A stretch of DNA of 44,634 nt, from assembly GCA_037140715.1 (NCBI GenBank), contig JBAXDX010000013.1, positions 1-44,634 of the forward strand, given 5' to 3'. Origin of the DNA: JAUZPB01 sp037140715 (GTDB lineage: Bacteria > Bacteroidota > Ignavibacteria > Ignavibacteriales > SURF-24). A model generated the notes under the pieces. The model searched no databases. It saw only the letters and a list, made by a program, of their open reading frames with translations, and was not told where the DNA came from. Of this stretch, positions 9,401-16,183 are shown one piece after another. Each line of letters starts with the position of its first letter. Within the stretch, counting starts at the first letter, position 1. Position numbers and translations under genes: made by a program.

Positions 9401-10676
9401 GGATACAATAAGCTGCTCTTTTTCAATCGGCAACATGGATGTAACAAGCGCTTCATCCTTCAGGATGACAGGGGTTCCCGGAAAGACAGATTATTCGATA
9501 TCCCGGCTGATGAAGGGTAAGCAGGTTAAAGACTGGCAGGTCTATCATGATAACGGCAAAGCGCAGAATTATTTTATTGCCTATGACGGCTCCTCAACAT
9601 TTAATTTGACACCTGGCAGAGGATTCTGGGTAATCAGCAGACAATCCGTAGATGTTACAGGGGCTGTAAGTTCTGTAGAATTAGATAGCAACGCATGTTA
9701 TTCAATAACGGTGCATGACAACTGGAATATAATTTCAAATCCATTTGAGAAAAACGTAAGCTGGAACAGCGTAAAAACAATAAACGGGGTTACTGAAAGC
9801 CTTTGGGATTTTACCGGAAGTTTTGTTCGCGTTGATACCTTTGAACATTGTAAGGGATATTATTTCAAAAATCTGCCAGGGACTACAAGTCTCAGGATTC
9901 CATACATAACCACTACGGAGTCAGGAAATCCATATAGTTTCTCATTAAGCGGGAACATAAATGAGATAAGATTAAAATTAATACGGGATAATAATGAAAT
10001 ATCAGAAGCACTCATCGGGTTCAGTTCCAGTACTCTGAATGGTTATGACGCGATGGATTTGTTCAAACCTGTAGCAGATTTCGAAAGAGAGAGAATCGTA
10101 ATAAGAAACGACAGTCTTGAAACTGCATACAAGTATTTGTTTGCTGATTACCGCCCGTTTACCGAAATGCAGAAGTACGATCTCAATCTGAAACTTATCC
10201 CGAACCAGCCATATACAATAAGGATTACAGGTAAGAAATCAGTCGATGCCGGAATATGTATAATAGACAAACGTCTGAATAACTTTTATGATATGACTAA
10301 CGTAAATGAGATTGAAATAAAGTCCGCTTTTGAAAACAATAATTACGAATTAATCATTGCCAAAAGCAGTTATTTACAGGAACTGAAACAGAAATATGAA
10401 ATACCGTTAACCTTCGCACTGGAACAGAATTATCCGAATCCTTTTAATCCGTCAACGGTAATATCATATTCACTGGCAAAATCAGGGAATGTAAAACTTA
10501 CGGTATATGACCTGACCGGGAAAGAGATTCAGACGCTGGTTGAGGAATATCAGAATGCGGGACGTTATAATATCAGATTTTCAACAAAGGATTCAGATAT
10601 TTCAAGCGGAGTGTATTATTACACATTATTGTCAGACGGGCAGACGCTTACCAGGAAGTTAATGCTGTTAAAATAA
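6414..10676 (+). CDS. Large secreted multi-FN3 protein with T9SS sorting domain
   Basis: A 1420-residue exoprotein. The signal peptide (MNKYLLRLLLLLFVICS, cut near SAQ) is almost the same as that of the gene at 41209-43512. Residues about 24-230 form a beta-rich domain starting LDNFDTSVKD that is present in triplicate in that other gene; it looks carbohydrate-binding but is not assigned. Seven fibronectin type III repeats of 96 residues follow (about 231-901), each with the phrase YRLQVSTDxNF and TKYYWRV. Next are one Ig-like domain (from about 901), an unrecognised module (from about 995) and a T9SS type A domain from about 1333 ending KLMLLK. Repeats six and seven are the same DNA. No catalytic domain is visible, so an adhesin, scaffold or polysaccharide-binding role is likely. 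The ATG at 6414 follows AAAGGGAAAA; an earlier ATG five bases upstream closes at once. Confidence 0.9.
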   Translation: MNKYLLRLLLLLFVICSTVLSAQAMLDNFDTSVKDKMYNTYMEGKSNFVITDDASTFIPGSNGSLNVKAFIDAVHPYGSYVLLAHNEKPGEYLDLGSSDSLSIWIKVNKTPAHPGNLAFRIHLIDQPSASDNMEEYIYETRAILNATHDWAKLKIPLKIRYQTGTVIPDSTGFILAPTDWKFLSNNRVFDRDKIVCFNIGIVTTGWTDKGNLPQESVDINFDSFVRIVILDAPPALVSPANNTVHQTITPTLNWNAVTGAENYRLQVSTDRNFSSFAADDSTLTTTSGQLTGLSNNTKYYWRVKAKNAGGTSSYSTVWNFTTVVAVPNVPVLTSPVDNAVRQSISLSLNWNTTMRAESYRLQVSTDRNFSSFATDDSTLTTTSGQLTGLSNNTKYYWRVNAKNAGGTSAYSTVWNFTTIVAIPDVPVLGSPVDNAVSQPTTLLLNWNTMPGADIYRLQVSTDQNFSLLVVDDSTLTITSEQLTGLSNNTKYYWRVQAKNAGGTSAYSMVWDFTTVVAIPDVPVPVSPVDNVVDQPTTLSLNWNMAMRAESYRLQVSTDQNFGSFASDDSTIATTSIQLTDLSNNIKYYWRVNAKNAGGTSAYSTVCNFTTIVAVPDVPVPVSPVDNVANQPTTLSLNWNMMPGADSYRLQVSTDKNFGSFVADDSTITTTSRLITGLSNDTKYYWRVNAKNAGGTSAYSTICNFTTIVAVPDMPVLVLPADSATDQPKTLSLNWNTAVRADSYRLQVSTDKNFGSFAVDDSTITTTSRLITGLSNDTKYYWRVNAKNAGGTSAYSTICNFTTIVAVPDMPVLVLPADSATDQPKTLSLNWNTAVRADSYRLQVSTDKNFGSFAVDDSTITTTSRLITGLSNDTKYYWRVNAKNAGGTSPYSDVFYFTTIPPAVSIISPAGGEKWETKSLHNITWVSSDIDNIKIEYSINNGTDWITIAGSVSAGAGSYNWTIPDNTSNLCKVRISDVSNGNFNSISKNYFVIYSQPDTISCSFSIGNMDVTSASSFRMTGVPGKTDYSISRLMKGKQVKDWQVYHDNGKAQNYFIAYDGSSTFNLTPGRGFWVISRQSVDVTGAVSSVELDSNACYSITVHDNWNIISNPFEKNVSWNSVKTINGVTESLWDFTGSFVRVDTFEHCKGYYFKNLPGTTSLRIPYITTTESGNPYSFSLSGNINEIRLKLIRDNNEISEALIGFSSSTLNGYDAMDLFKPVADFERERIVIRNDSLETAYKYLFADYRPFTEMQKYDLNLKLIPNQPYTIRITGKKSVDAGICIIDKRLNNFYDMTNVNEIEIKSAFENNNYELIIAKSSYLQELKQKYEIPLTFALEQNYPNPFNPSTVISYSLAKSGNVKLTVYDLTGKEIQTLVEEYQNAGRYNIRFSTKDSDISSGVYYYTLLSDGQTLTRKLMLLK
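8412..9076 (+). repeat. 288-bp tandem duplication within FN3 coding repeats
   Basis: Bases 8412-8788 match 8700-9076 without a visible difference, an offset of exactly 288 bp (96 codons, one FN3 unit). The other repeats in this gene differ at many positions. The copy is therefore recent and in frame. Confidence 0.85.
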
Positions 10677-10679
10677 CAA

Positions 10680-10700
10680 GGGGAGTGCGACAAACTCCCT
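10680..10700 (+). terminator. Probable terminator after the FN3 gene
   Basis: Inverted repeat GGGAGT (10681-10686) with ACTCCC (10694-10699) and a 7-nt loop, four bases after the stop codon and followed by a pyrimidine-rich stretch. The T-run is poor, so strength is uncertain. The paralogous 3' end at 3973 has lost the right arm. Confidence 0.5.
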
Positions 10701-10954
10701 CTCTTACTCTTCAGGGTTGCGATGTACCCGGATTGATTTAGTTCATTATTTTGCGTTTGCCCCGAACTGGAAAAATAAAAGGTTCTTACCTTAACCCGAC
10801 AGCATTGCGCTTACTGTTGCCGGTATTGTGATTTGCTTCCGGCTTTTTTATTCTAAAAACTGCCATTCCCAATACCGCCAAATCATAAAGATAATTTAAT
10901 CACAGACAGCCCTAAAAAAATGCCATCTTGATATTCAAAGTCTGTCATCCCGGG

Positions 10955-11453
10955 TTATTTTAATTTTTTAAGCGATGAATTATTTAATAATATTTTCAAC
11001 TGCTGAATGGCAATCTTGTTGAGCTGTAAAAGGCGTTCAGATGAAGACAACCCCTGCCCAATAAAAACTGCATTCAGCGCTAAGCCATGATGCAAATTCA
11101 AACGCAATATCTTTGTGAGCAAATGTCCCGCCATACCTGCCAGTTTTTGATACAATACCAATGGCACTAGTGACTTCTATCCATCTTTTGGGAGTTAAAG
11201 AAAAACTGTTAGAACCTGCCATATTTTTAATTCCATCGAATTCGATGGAATTAAAATGAGGATTATTGAACTGCTCCCAAAGCCCAATAAAATCAATTGT
11301 GTTACGGTTTCGCATCCAGTTTTGTAGAATATAGTCGCTACGTTCGCTATCGCGGTAACGGGCAATATCTGTAAGGCAGACAAAATCCTCCATATTCTCC
11401 TGGTAAATCATAATTTTAGCACCCTGAACTTCTATTTCCTTATTCTTAGTCAT
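10955..11453 (-). pseudogene. KilA-N domain protein, internally deleted and frameshifted
   Basis: The N-terminal 130 residues (MTKNKEIEVQGAKIMI... DIAFEFASWLSAE) read as a KilA-N DNA-binding domain, found in phage antirepressor-like and chromosomal orphan proteins. The frame then closes at 11037. In another frame from about 11078 to 10958 the sequence reads LNAVFIGQGLSSSERL...IAIQQLKILL and ends SLKKLK, which I recognise as the normal C terminus of long bacterial KilA-N proteins. The middle (roughly 100 or more codons) is missing and the join, near 11075, is out of frame. A product would be a truncated domain of 138 residues. The next upstream feature on the same strand is also broken. Confidence 0.75.
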
Positions 11454-11483
11454 AATACTTATTTCCCAAAATAATCATTGTAC

Positions 11484-11674
11484 TCATCGTTGCTTCTTCT
11501 GATCATATTTAGCATCGTATTTGATGACGCCAGACAAGTCTTTAATCTTCTGCTACTTCCAAGAACAAACATACTTGCGGAGCGCGGCGGTAACAACTTC
11601 TTTTTTTCGTGCCATTTCCCCGCTTCTTCAATCAACTTATCTTCAAACACAAGGTTATTAGATATATATCTCAT
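11484..11674 (-). pseudogene. VapB-type antitoxin relic
   Basis: Read in pieces, this stretch matches the small VapB-like antitoxins. Frame one from 11674 gives MRYISNNLVFEDKLIEEAGK; a shifted frame gives RKKEVVTAALRKYVCSWK, then an in-frame TAG, then QKIKDLSGVIKYDAKYDQKK and R before a stop at 11484. Intact relatives run as MRTN-IDDKLIEEA-KKEVV-ALREYV-DLxGxIxYDxxYDYKKxR. The gene therefore carries a frameshift near 11615 and a nonsense codon. No PIN-domain VapC toxin follows; the KilA-N pseudogene does instead. The assignment is by pattern memory, not a search. Confidence 0.6.
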
Positions 11675-11857
11675 GGTTGTTACATAATAATTCTATACAA
11701 AAATAACTTAATTCACAAGGAGGAAATACAACTTAAAAAAAAGAAGATTAAATATAAGAAACAACTTTACCCTGATCCATGGAATCCGTTAATCCGTGAT
11801 TTATATAACACAATCAGCATGAAATGAACCATAGTTCTGACATTTTTGCCTAGTATT

Positions 11858-11901
11858 TTCGTAATCATACTCATTTCCCCTGAAACGAGTATGATTACGA
11901 A
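11858..11901. repeat. Palindrome of the GAGTATGATTAC family
   Basis: Perfect 15-bp arms at 11858-11872 and 11887-11901, plus an inner TTTC/GAAA pairing. It lies downstream of the Cache-HAMP receptor and may act as its terminator, but there is no T-run on either side. Related sites lie at 16-26, 17659-17670 and 19279-19333. Confidence 0.75.
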
Positions 11902-11953
11902 GAGAATTTGTCGTACACTCTGTTAAAAATATTTTTTAATAATGCACTTTTGT

Positions 11954-13072
11954 TTATGTGATCAGGTTGCGCAGAATTTCCACAATCTGTGCCTCAAAAC
12001 GCCCGATCTCGTCATCCTCCTTCACCTTATAATTAACATCACCTCCGACAACACGTGTGATTGTATTAATCATGTGATTAAGACGGGAAAAGACAAGTCT
12101 TTGCAACAATAAAATAATAATAGTACATAGTACAATTGACAAAACAATAATAAGAACAATCAATTGAATACGGGAGCTTCTCATTTCACCAGCAGTTTTG
12201 GTAATATCCTGCACTATCATAATACACCCGACTGTTTTTAAGGATGCATCTTTAACAGGAAAAATGCTTCGCTGATAAACACTATTATTCTGATCAAATA
12301 CGCCAAGTATTTTACCCTGTACCGGGACCTCGGCAACCCGAATATCCATAGGAAGGATGGAAACATTATCGAAGGTGCTTGAAACAATAAGATTGTCCTT
12401 AAAGTCGCTCCAGTTATCCGCCAGTTTTTTGGAAGAACGCGTTGATTCCCATTCTTTATGATTCATAAATTTCTTATCTACAATCAGCGCCACATCGCTA
12501 TTAGTTTGTTTCTTAATGAGCCTGAAAAATTTGTCTATGTCCTCACCTATTTCCTGATAGCCGATGATAGCATTTTTGTACACAACAGGAGTAATAGTGC
12601 GAAGAACAAACCCTGTTTTCCCAACTTCCTTTCCGAAAGTGACATTGCCGGTACGTACAGAATTTATATACGTGATTCGCCTGACAGTATCGTTAAACAA
12701 TTCCGGCTTGGAAAGTCGTGCAAAAATTACACTGGAAGGGGGAGTATCAATTAAATTCCAATGCGTAATACCGTAACGATTCTTTAATGTATCGTAGATG
12801 GGACCTGCCAGCTCATAAAATCTGTCACGCTTTCTCTCGGCGTATGCTTTCAGTAGTTCATCATTAGTAGTAAGTGCAACACTTACGGCAGAAAGCATTT
12901 TCACATCACTCTGTTCCAGTTGCATGAACGCCTGCTGTGCTCCATGCAGGGTTTCCTCTCCAAGAAATGTCAGACTGTTCGTATAATTTTGATTCGCAAT
13001 GATAATAAGCACGATTGTGCTGACTAACAGAACAGAAATCACGCTAAGAATAACTTTTACTTTAATATTCAT
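11954..13072 (-). CDS. Cache-type membrane receptor ending in HAMP, no output domain
   Basis: A 372-residue inner-membrane sensor. It has one transmembrane helix near residues 8-27, a periplasmic region of about 275 residues with a double-Cache look (helical N-terminal stalk, then sheets such as GKTGFVLRTITPVVYKNAIIGY and a second half with QRSIFPVKDASLKTVG), a second helix at about 305-325, and a HAMP-like linker (RLVFSRLNHMINTI ... EDDEIGRFEAQI) that runs to the C terminus. Normal relatives continue into a kinase, cyclase or methyl-accepting domain; here none follows. AGGAG seven bases before the ATG supports the start. The gene begins nine bases after a 66-residue soluble protein and is surely co-transcribed with it. 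It could be a truncated chemoreceptor, but the reading frame is clean, so a two-part receptor is possible. Confidence 0.8.
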   Translation of the reverse strand: MNIKVKVILSVISVLLVSTIVLIIIANQNYTNSLTFLGEETLHGAQQAFMQLEQSDVKMLSAVSVALTTNDELLKAYAERKRDRFYELAGPIYDTLKNRYGITHWNLIDTPPSSVIFARLSKPELFNDTVRRITYINSVRTGNVTFGKEVGKTGFVLRTITPVVYKNAIIGYQEIGEDIDKFFRLIKKQTNSDVALIVDKKFMNHKEWESTRSSKKLADNWSDFKDNLIVSSTFDNVSILPMDIRVAEVPVQGKILGVFDQNNSVYQRSIFPVKDASLKTVGCIMIVQDITKTAGEMRSSRIQLIVLIIVLSIVLCTIIILLLQRLVFSRLNHMINTITRVVGGDVNYKVKEDDEIGRFEAQIVEILRNLIT

Positions 13073-13081
13073 AATTTTCTC

Positions 13082-13282
13082 CTAAACTATTGTATTAAGA
13101 ATTTCACTTGCAGCTTTTTTAACGCGGGCCATCCTGTTCGGATCATCCGGTGTCTCAGGTTTCAAAAAGCATATTACCACTCCCGATTTCATCCCGATTT
13201 TTCCTTTGATGTCGATATCATCCAGCCCTTTTTGTTTTATAATTCTCTCGATCTTTTGGCGCAAATCAAATAATTGTCCCAT
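13082..13282 (-). CDS. Small soluble protein of unknown function, partner of the receptor
   Basis: A 66-residue protein (MGQLFDLRQKIERIIKQKGL...). It shows an amphipathic N-terminal helix, a central DIKGKIGMKSGVVICFLKPE segment that looks like two strands, the phrase TPDDPNRMARVKKAA and a C-terminal helix. I do not recognise a named family. No membrane segment is present. The start at 13282 is preferred over an ATG two codons earlier because AAGAGG abuts that first ATG but is six bases from the second. Its position just upstream of an output-less Cache-HAMP receptor suggests a cytoplasmic partner or regulator; this is inference from context. Confidence 0.7.
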   Translation of the reverse strand: MGQLFDLRQKIERIIKQKGLDDIDIKGKIGMKSGVVICFLKPETPDDPNRMARVKKAASEILNTIV

Positions 13283-13288
13283 ATTCAT

Positions 13289-13636
13289 CCTCTTAAATTG
13301 TTGTAAATATTGATAGTGTATCTGAATTCAATAATTGTTATTTTTTACAATTATGTCCTGAAGATTTTCAGGAACAGATAAAAAAGAACAGCAGATTTAT
13401 AAATATTCTCATGCCGTTCCGGAAAATACTTTCGATGCGAAAAACCCTCAGTAATCCTGATTAAATTCTTTCATGTCCTAATATAATCTAACTCCAGCCT
13501 ATATTGCAATATTGATATTTGACAATCAGCCTGATGATTAAGATTATTATTCCAAATTTCTATTCAACGAAGTAAGGTGAATCAGGTTATTATTATAATT
13601 CAGTTCGAATCCGGTAATTTCCTGCAAGCTGAATCT
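13289..13636. other. Intergenic region without a recognised feature
   Basis: 348 bp of AT-rich DNA between the M23 lipoprotein gene and the small-protein/receptor pair, both on the minus strand. It should contain the promoter for the pair. I see no tRNA, clear terminator or long inverted repeat in it. Confidence 0.6.
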
Positions 13637-14971
13637 TTACTTGCTCAGCCAGCCGGGATAGTTATCTACTTTAACAAAATAATAGCCGTTAAACTCACCG
13701 TAGGTTTTTATACTTTGCCCCGGGTTAGCATATTCAATAACAACTCCGTTTAGTCCGGGGGAATCAAATATTGGTTTTGTATTGGAAAGCATAGCCACAG
13801 TTTCGGGATTGACTGCACTCTCAACAAACTTTGAATCAATAAAACCCTCTCTGTTATCAGGTAGCTTTACCCTGTAGTAGTCGCCCTCGGCAGCATAGAG
13901 TTCCATCGGAGTATTGACTTCCACGTGAGTTATTATTTTTCCTTTCGCATTGGGCGAATCTTTTATGACTGCCTTTTTAAGCTTTATTCTACCCCACTCT
14001 CCTATTGTATTTAGCTGAGCGGAAATATCGGGCGGATACATTTTACTATTGTCAATAAAGGGCATGGGATTGACTGGCGCAAGACCAGTCATGTAAATAC
14101 CGAAATGCAGATGCGGAGCTGAAGCACTCGCGTTGCCGGTCGAGCCTACAAGTCCTATTGTCTCACCAACCTTAACATAATCACCGGGCTTTACAAGCTG
14201 CTCATCAAGATGAGCATAGTAAAAGCTTTTATTATCTTTTCCTTCTATCCAGATTACCTTGCCGCCCAGTCCGTTATTAGTACGTCTGGAAACAACACCT
14301 TCCGAAATAGCCAATGCCTCCGTACCTCTTGGAGCCATTATATCAACGCCCTCGTGCTTCCGCCTGCCACCGTCCCTGTTGTCTCCGAACACACCGCCAA
14401 TAGATTTCCCTGTTATACCCTTTACCGGAAAAATAAGCCTGGGCCGGATAGTAATTGAGATGGTATATCTGCCGGAGCGCATAAGTTCTGACTGAAGGCG
14501 CAAAAGAAATTTTTGGTCCCTTTTAACTTCAAATTCAAGCGTAAGATTGTTTTGCTCTGCAAAGCCGGCTCGCTTCAGAGTCCTTCTCTTCTCTTCAGTC
14601 TCGAGGCTGAAGAGATCGAGAAAGATATTAACCTTGCGCACCGAATCGCATTCGGCTTTAATTACAAGGTGTTCTCCTTTTTTACACTCAAAGATGTAGC
14701 TTAAAGCATTGGCGCGGTCAGCAAAAAAATAACCGGACTCTTTAAAGGGAAGTTTAACATATAAAGTATCCCGCAGAGTTTTTTCAGATGCCAAAAGCCA
14801 TTCACGCCCAAGCGCGGCATCTATAAGTCCGGCCTGCTCAAGTGATTTCTCATACTGGTAGTGCGGGCTTTCCGACTCAATCGAAACCGAGCAACCTGTT
14901 ATCATTGAAACAACAATAAAGCTGCAGACTGGTATAAAAGCCTTTAATATATGTCTGGTTCTTTCGGTCAT
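13637..14971 (-). CDS. M23 peptidase lipoprotein with SH3-like tail
   Basis: A 444-residue envelope protein. The signal segment ends in a lipobox (MITGC, lipidated Cys27). After a beta-rich N-terminal domain comes a LytM/M23 zinc endopeptidase domain with HEGVD (metal-binding His and Asp) and HLHFG (His-x-His), both intact, so peptidoglycan endopeptidase activity is likely. The C terminus carries one clear bacterial SH3-like repeat (VNTPMELYAAEGDYYRVKLP) and a second ending YYFVKVDNYPGWLSK. M23 followed by SH3 is the less usual order. Two ATGs six bases apart are possible; 14977 overlaps the aat stop as ATGA, but AGGA is nine bases from 14971 and only three from 14977, so 14971 is chosen. It is the last gene of a tight three-gene cluster. 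Confidence 0.88.
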   Translation of the reverse strand: MTERTRHILKAFIPVCSFIVVSMITGCSVSIESESPHYQYEKSLEQAGLIDAALGREWLLASEKTLRDTLYVKLPFKESGYFFADRANALSYIFECKKGEHLVIKAECDSVRKVNIFLDLFSLETEEKRRTLKRAGFAEQNNLTLEFEVKRDQKFLLRLQSELMRSGRYTISITIRPRLIFPVKGITGKSIGGVFGDNRDGGRRKHEGVDIMAPRGTEALAISEGVVSRRTNNGLGGKVIWIEGKDNKSFYYAHLDEQLVKPGDYVKVGETIGLVGSTGNASASAPHLHFGIYMTGLAPVNPMPFIDNSKMYPPDISAQLNTIGEWGRIKLKKAVIKDSPNAKGKIITHVEVNTPMELYAAEGDYYRVKLPDNREGFIDSKFVESAVNPETVAMLSNTKPIFDSPGLNGVVIEYANPGQSIKTYGEFNGYYFVKVDNYPGWLSK

Positions 14972-14973
14972 AA

Positions 14974-15588
14974 TCATAAGTCCTTTGAAAATCCACAATC
15001 ACGTAAGTAAGCCTCCCGAAGTAACCTGTCATACTCCGACAGAGTGATTTCCCTGGCACCGAACATTTCCAGATGCCCCGTCTGGTATTGGACATCTATC
15101 AGCGCAAATCCCTGATTCTTAAGATGCTCTGCCAGTTTCACAAAACTTGCTTTGGAAGCCTGCGGCACTTTGGAAAACATAGATTCGCCAAAGAAAGCTC
15201 CGCGTACCGCTATGCCGTAAAGTCCGCCAACAAGCTCTCCTTCCAGCCATGTCTCCACAGAATGAAGATATCCGTTCCTGTAGAGTCCGCTATAAGCTTC
15301 TATCAGCTGGTCAGAAATCCAGGTGGGATTTCTGCCGGCACAACTGTTAATTACAGAAAAATAATCAGAATCAATGCGATACTCAAAGCCTGATGTATTC
15401 ATAAATTTCCTGAGGCTGCGCGGACAGTTAAATTCATCAAGCGGAATAACCGTGCGGATTTCGGGCATGTACCAGTCCAGCTTTCCTGATTCATCAGCCA
15501 TCGGGAAAGCTCCGTTAGCATATAGTCTTATCATATTTTCAGGCTTCAGAGAATCATCTTCGGATATATAATCTCCGTTATTATTCAT
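14974..15588 (-). CDS. aat: Leucyl/phenylalanyl-tRNA--protein transferase
   Basis: A 204-residue cytoplasmic enzyme that transfers Leu or Phe from aminoacyl-tRNA to proteins with N-terminal Lys or Arg, marking them for the ClpS/ClpAP N-degron route. Family features visible: YANGAFPMADE, the WYMPEIRTVIPLDEF block, the SVETWLEGELVGGLYGIAVRGAFFGESMFS core and the IDVQYQTGHLEMFGA block near the C terminus. Length fits the shorter bacterial members. The ATG at 15588 is chosen over a TTG at 15603; it overlaps the end of the DUF2721 gene by eight bases, and the stop overlaps a possible start of the next gene. No clpS or clpA is in the window. Confidence 0.95.
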   Translation of the reverse strand: MNNNGDYISEDDSLKPENMIRLYANGAFPMADESGKLDWYMPEIRTVIPLDEFNCPRSLRKFMNTSGFEYRIDSDYFSVINSCAGRNPTWISDQLIEAYSGLYRNGYLHSVETWLEGELVGGLYGIAVRGAFFGESMFSKVPQASKASFVKLAEHLKNQGFALIDVQYQTGHLEMFGAREITLSEYDRLLREAYLRDCGFSKDL

Positions 15589-16072
15589 CTGCCTTAACTT
15601 CAAACTGAACTATATCGTAACCCTTCTTTGTCTCAAAAAAAGCAAACCCGACACCCGTTACGACAATACACATACCAAGCAGAAAAGCTCCGATAATTAC
15701 GTTCTTAATACCGAAGCTGTTTAGATAAAAATCCATTGCTATTAAAAGCGATGTGGACACAAATAACGCAACGGCAGCGGTATAGCAAAGCACGCTGTTG
15801 CGCACAAGCTTTACACGAAAAACTAATCCTCTGATTTGTGTGGCAAGACTTTCAAGTCTGACATTTTCTTCATAAGTCAGGGTTCTGTGTCCGACTGCAT
15901 GAATAAGTCCGCGCTTCTCCTCGTTGAGCAGACGTATGCGGTTAACCACAAGCGAGTATTTATTGTTAATACCAAGAATTAGTAATCCGCAGGCGTTAAT
16001 CATAACAGCCGGAGCAAGCATTAACTGTATAACCTGAGTAACCGTAACATTTCCTCCTGTGAACTGGGGCAT
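15581..16072 (-). CDS. DUF2721 integral membrane protein
   Basis: A 163-residue protein with three hydrophobic segments: about residues 15-33 (IQLMLAPAVMINACGLLIL), 92-112 (VLCYTAAVALFVSTSLLIAM) and 125-148 (VIIGAFLLGMCIVVTGVGFAF). The phrase LAPAVMINACGLLIL followed by a short loop and VNRIRLLNEEKR is the hallmark of DUF2721. Function is unknown for the family. Its 3' end overlaps the start of aat, so translation of the two is probably coupled. A 12-bp-arm hairpin separates it from lpd upstream. Confidence 0.88.
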   Translation of the reverse strand: MPQFTGGNVTVTQVIQLMLAPAVMINACGLLILGINNKYSLVVNRIRLLNEEKRGLIHAVGHRTLTYEENVRLESLATQIRGLVFRVKLVRNSVLCYTAAVALFVSTSLLIAMDFYLNSFGIKNVIIGAFLLGMCIVVTGVGFAFFETKKGYDIVQFEVKADE

Positions 16073-16116
16073 TTTATTTTTATTCCTTATAATATATTAG
16101 TATAGTCTGTAATTTC

Positions 16117-16156
16117 CATAATCTTAATCACCTCAGGAAAAATAATTAAGATTATG
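16117..16156. terminator. Hairpin between lpd and the DUF2721 gene
   Basis: 12-bp arms CATAATCTTAAT (16117-16128) and ATTAAGATTATG (16145-16156) with a 16-nt loop, 28 bases beyond the lpd stop. Placement suits a terminator for the pdh genes. AT-only stems and no long T-run make this uncertain; the sequence is similar to the dispersed palindromes at 19284-19333. Confidence 0.45.
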
Positions 16157-16183
16157 AGTTAAGAAGGGAATATGTCGTACTCC

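Noticed and set aside
10955..11674. Prophage or active antirepressor locus
   Set aside because: Only a broken KilA-N gene and an antitoxin relic are present; no integrase, structural genes or att-like repeats were found.
11609..11827. Small plus-strand gene after the AGGAGG at about 11720
   Set aside because: No start codon lies at a usable distance after the AGGAGG, and the frame upstream is antisense to the VapB relic.
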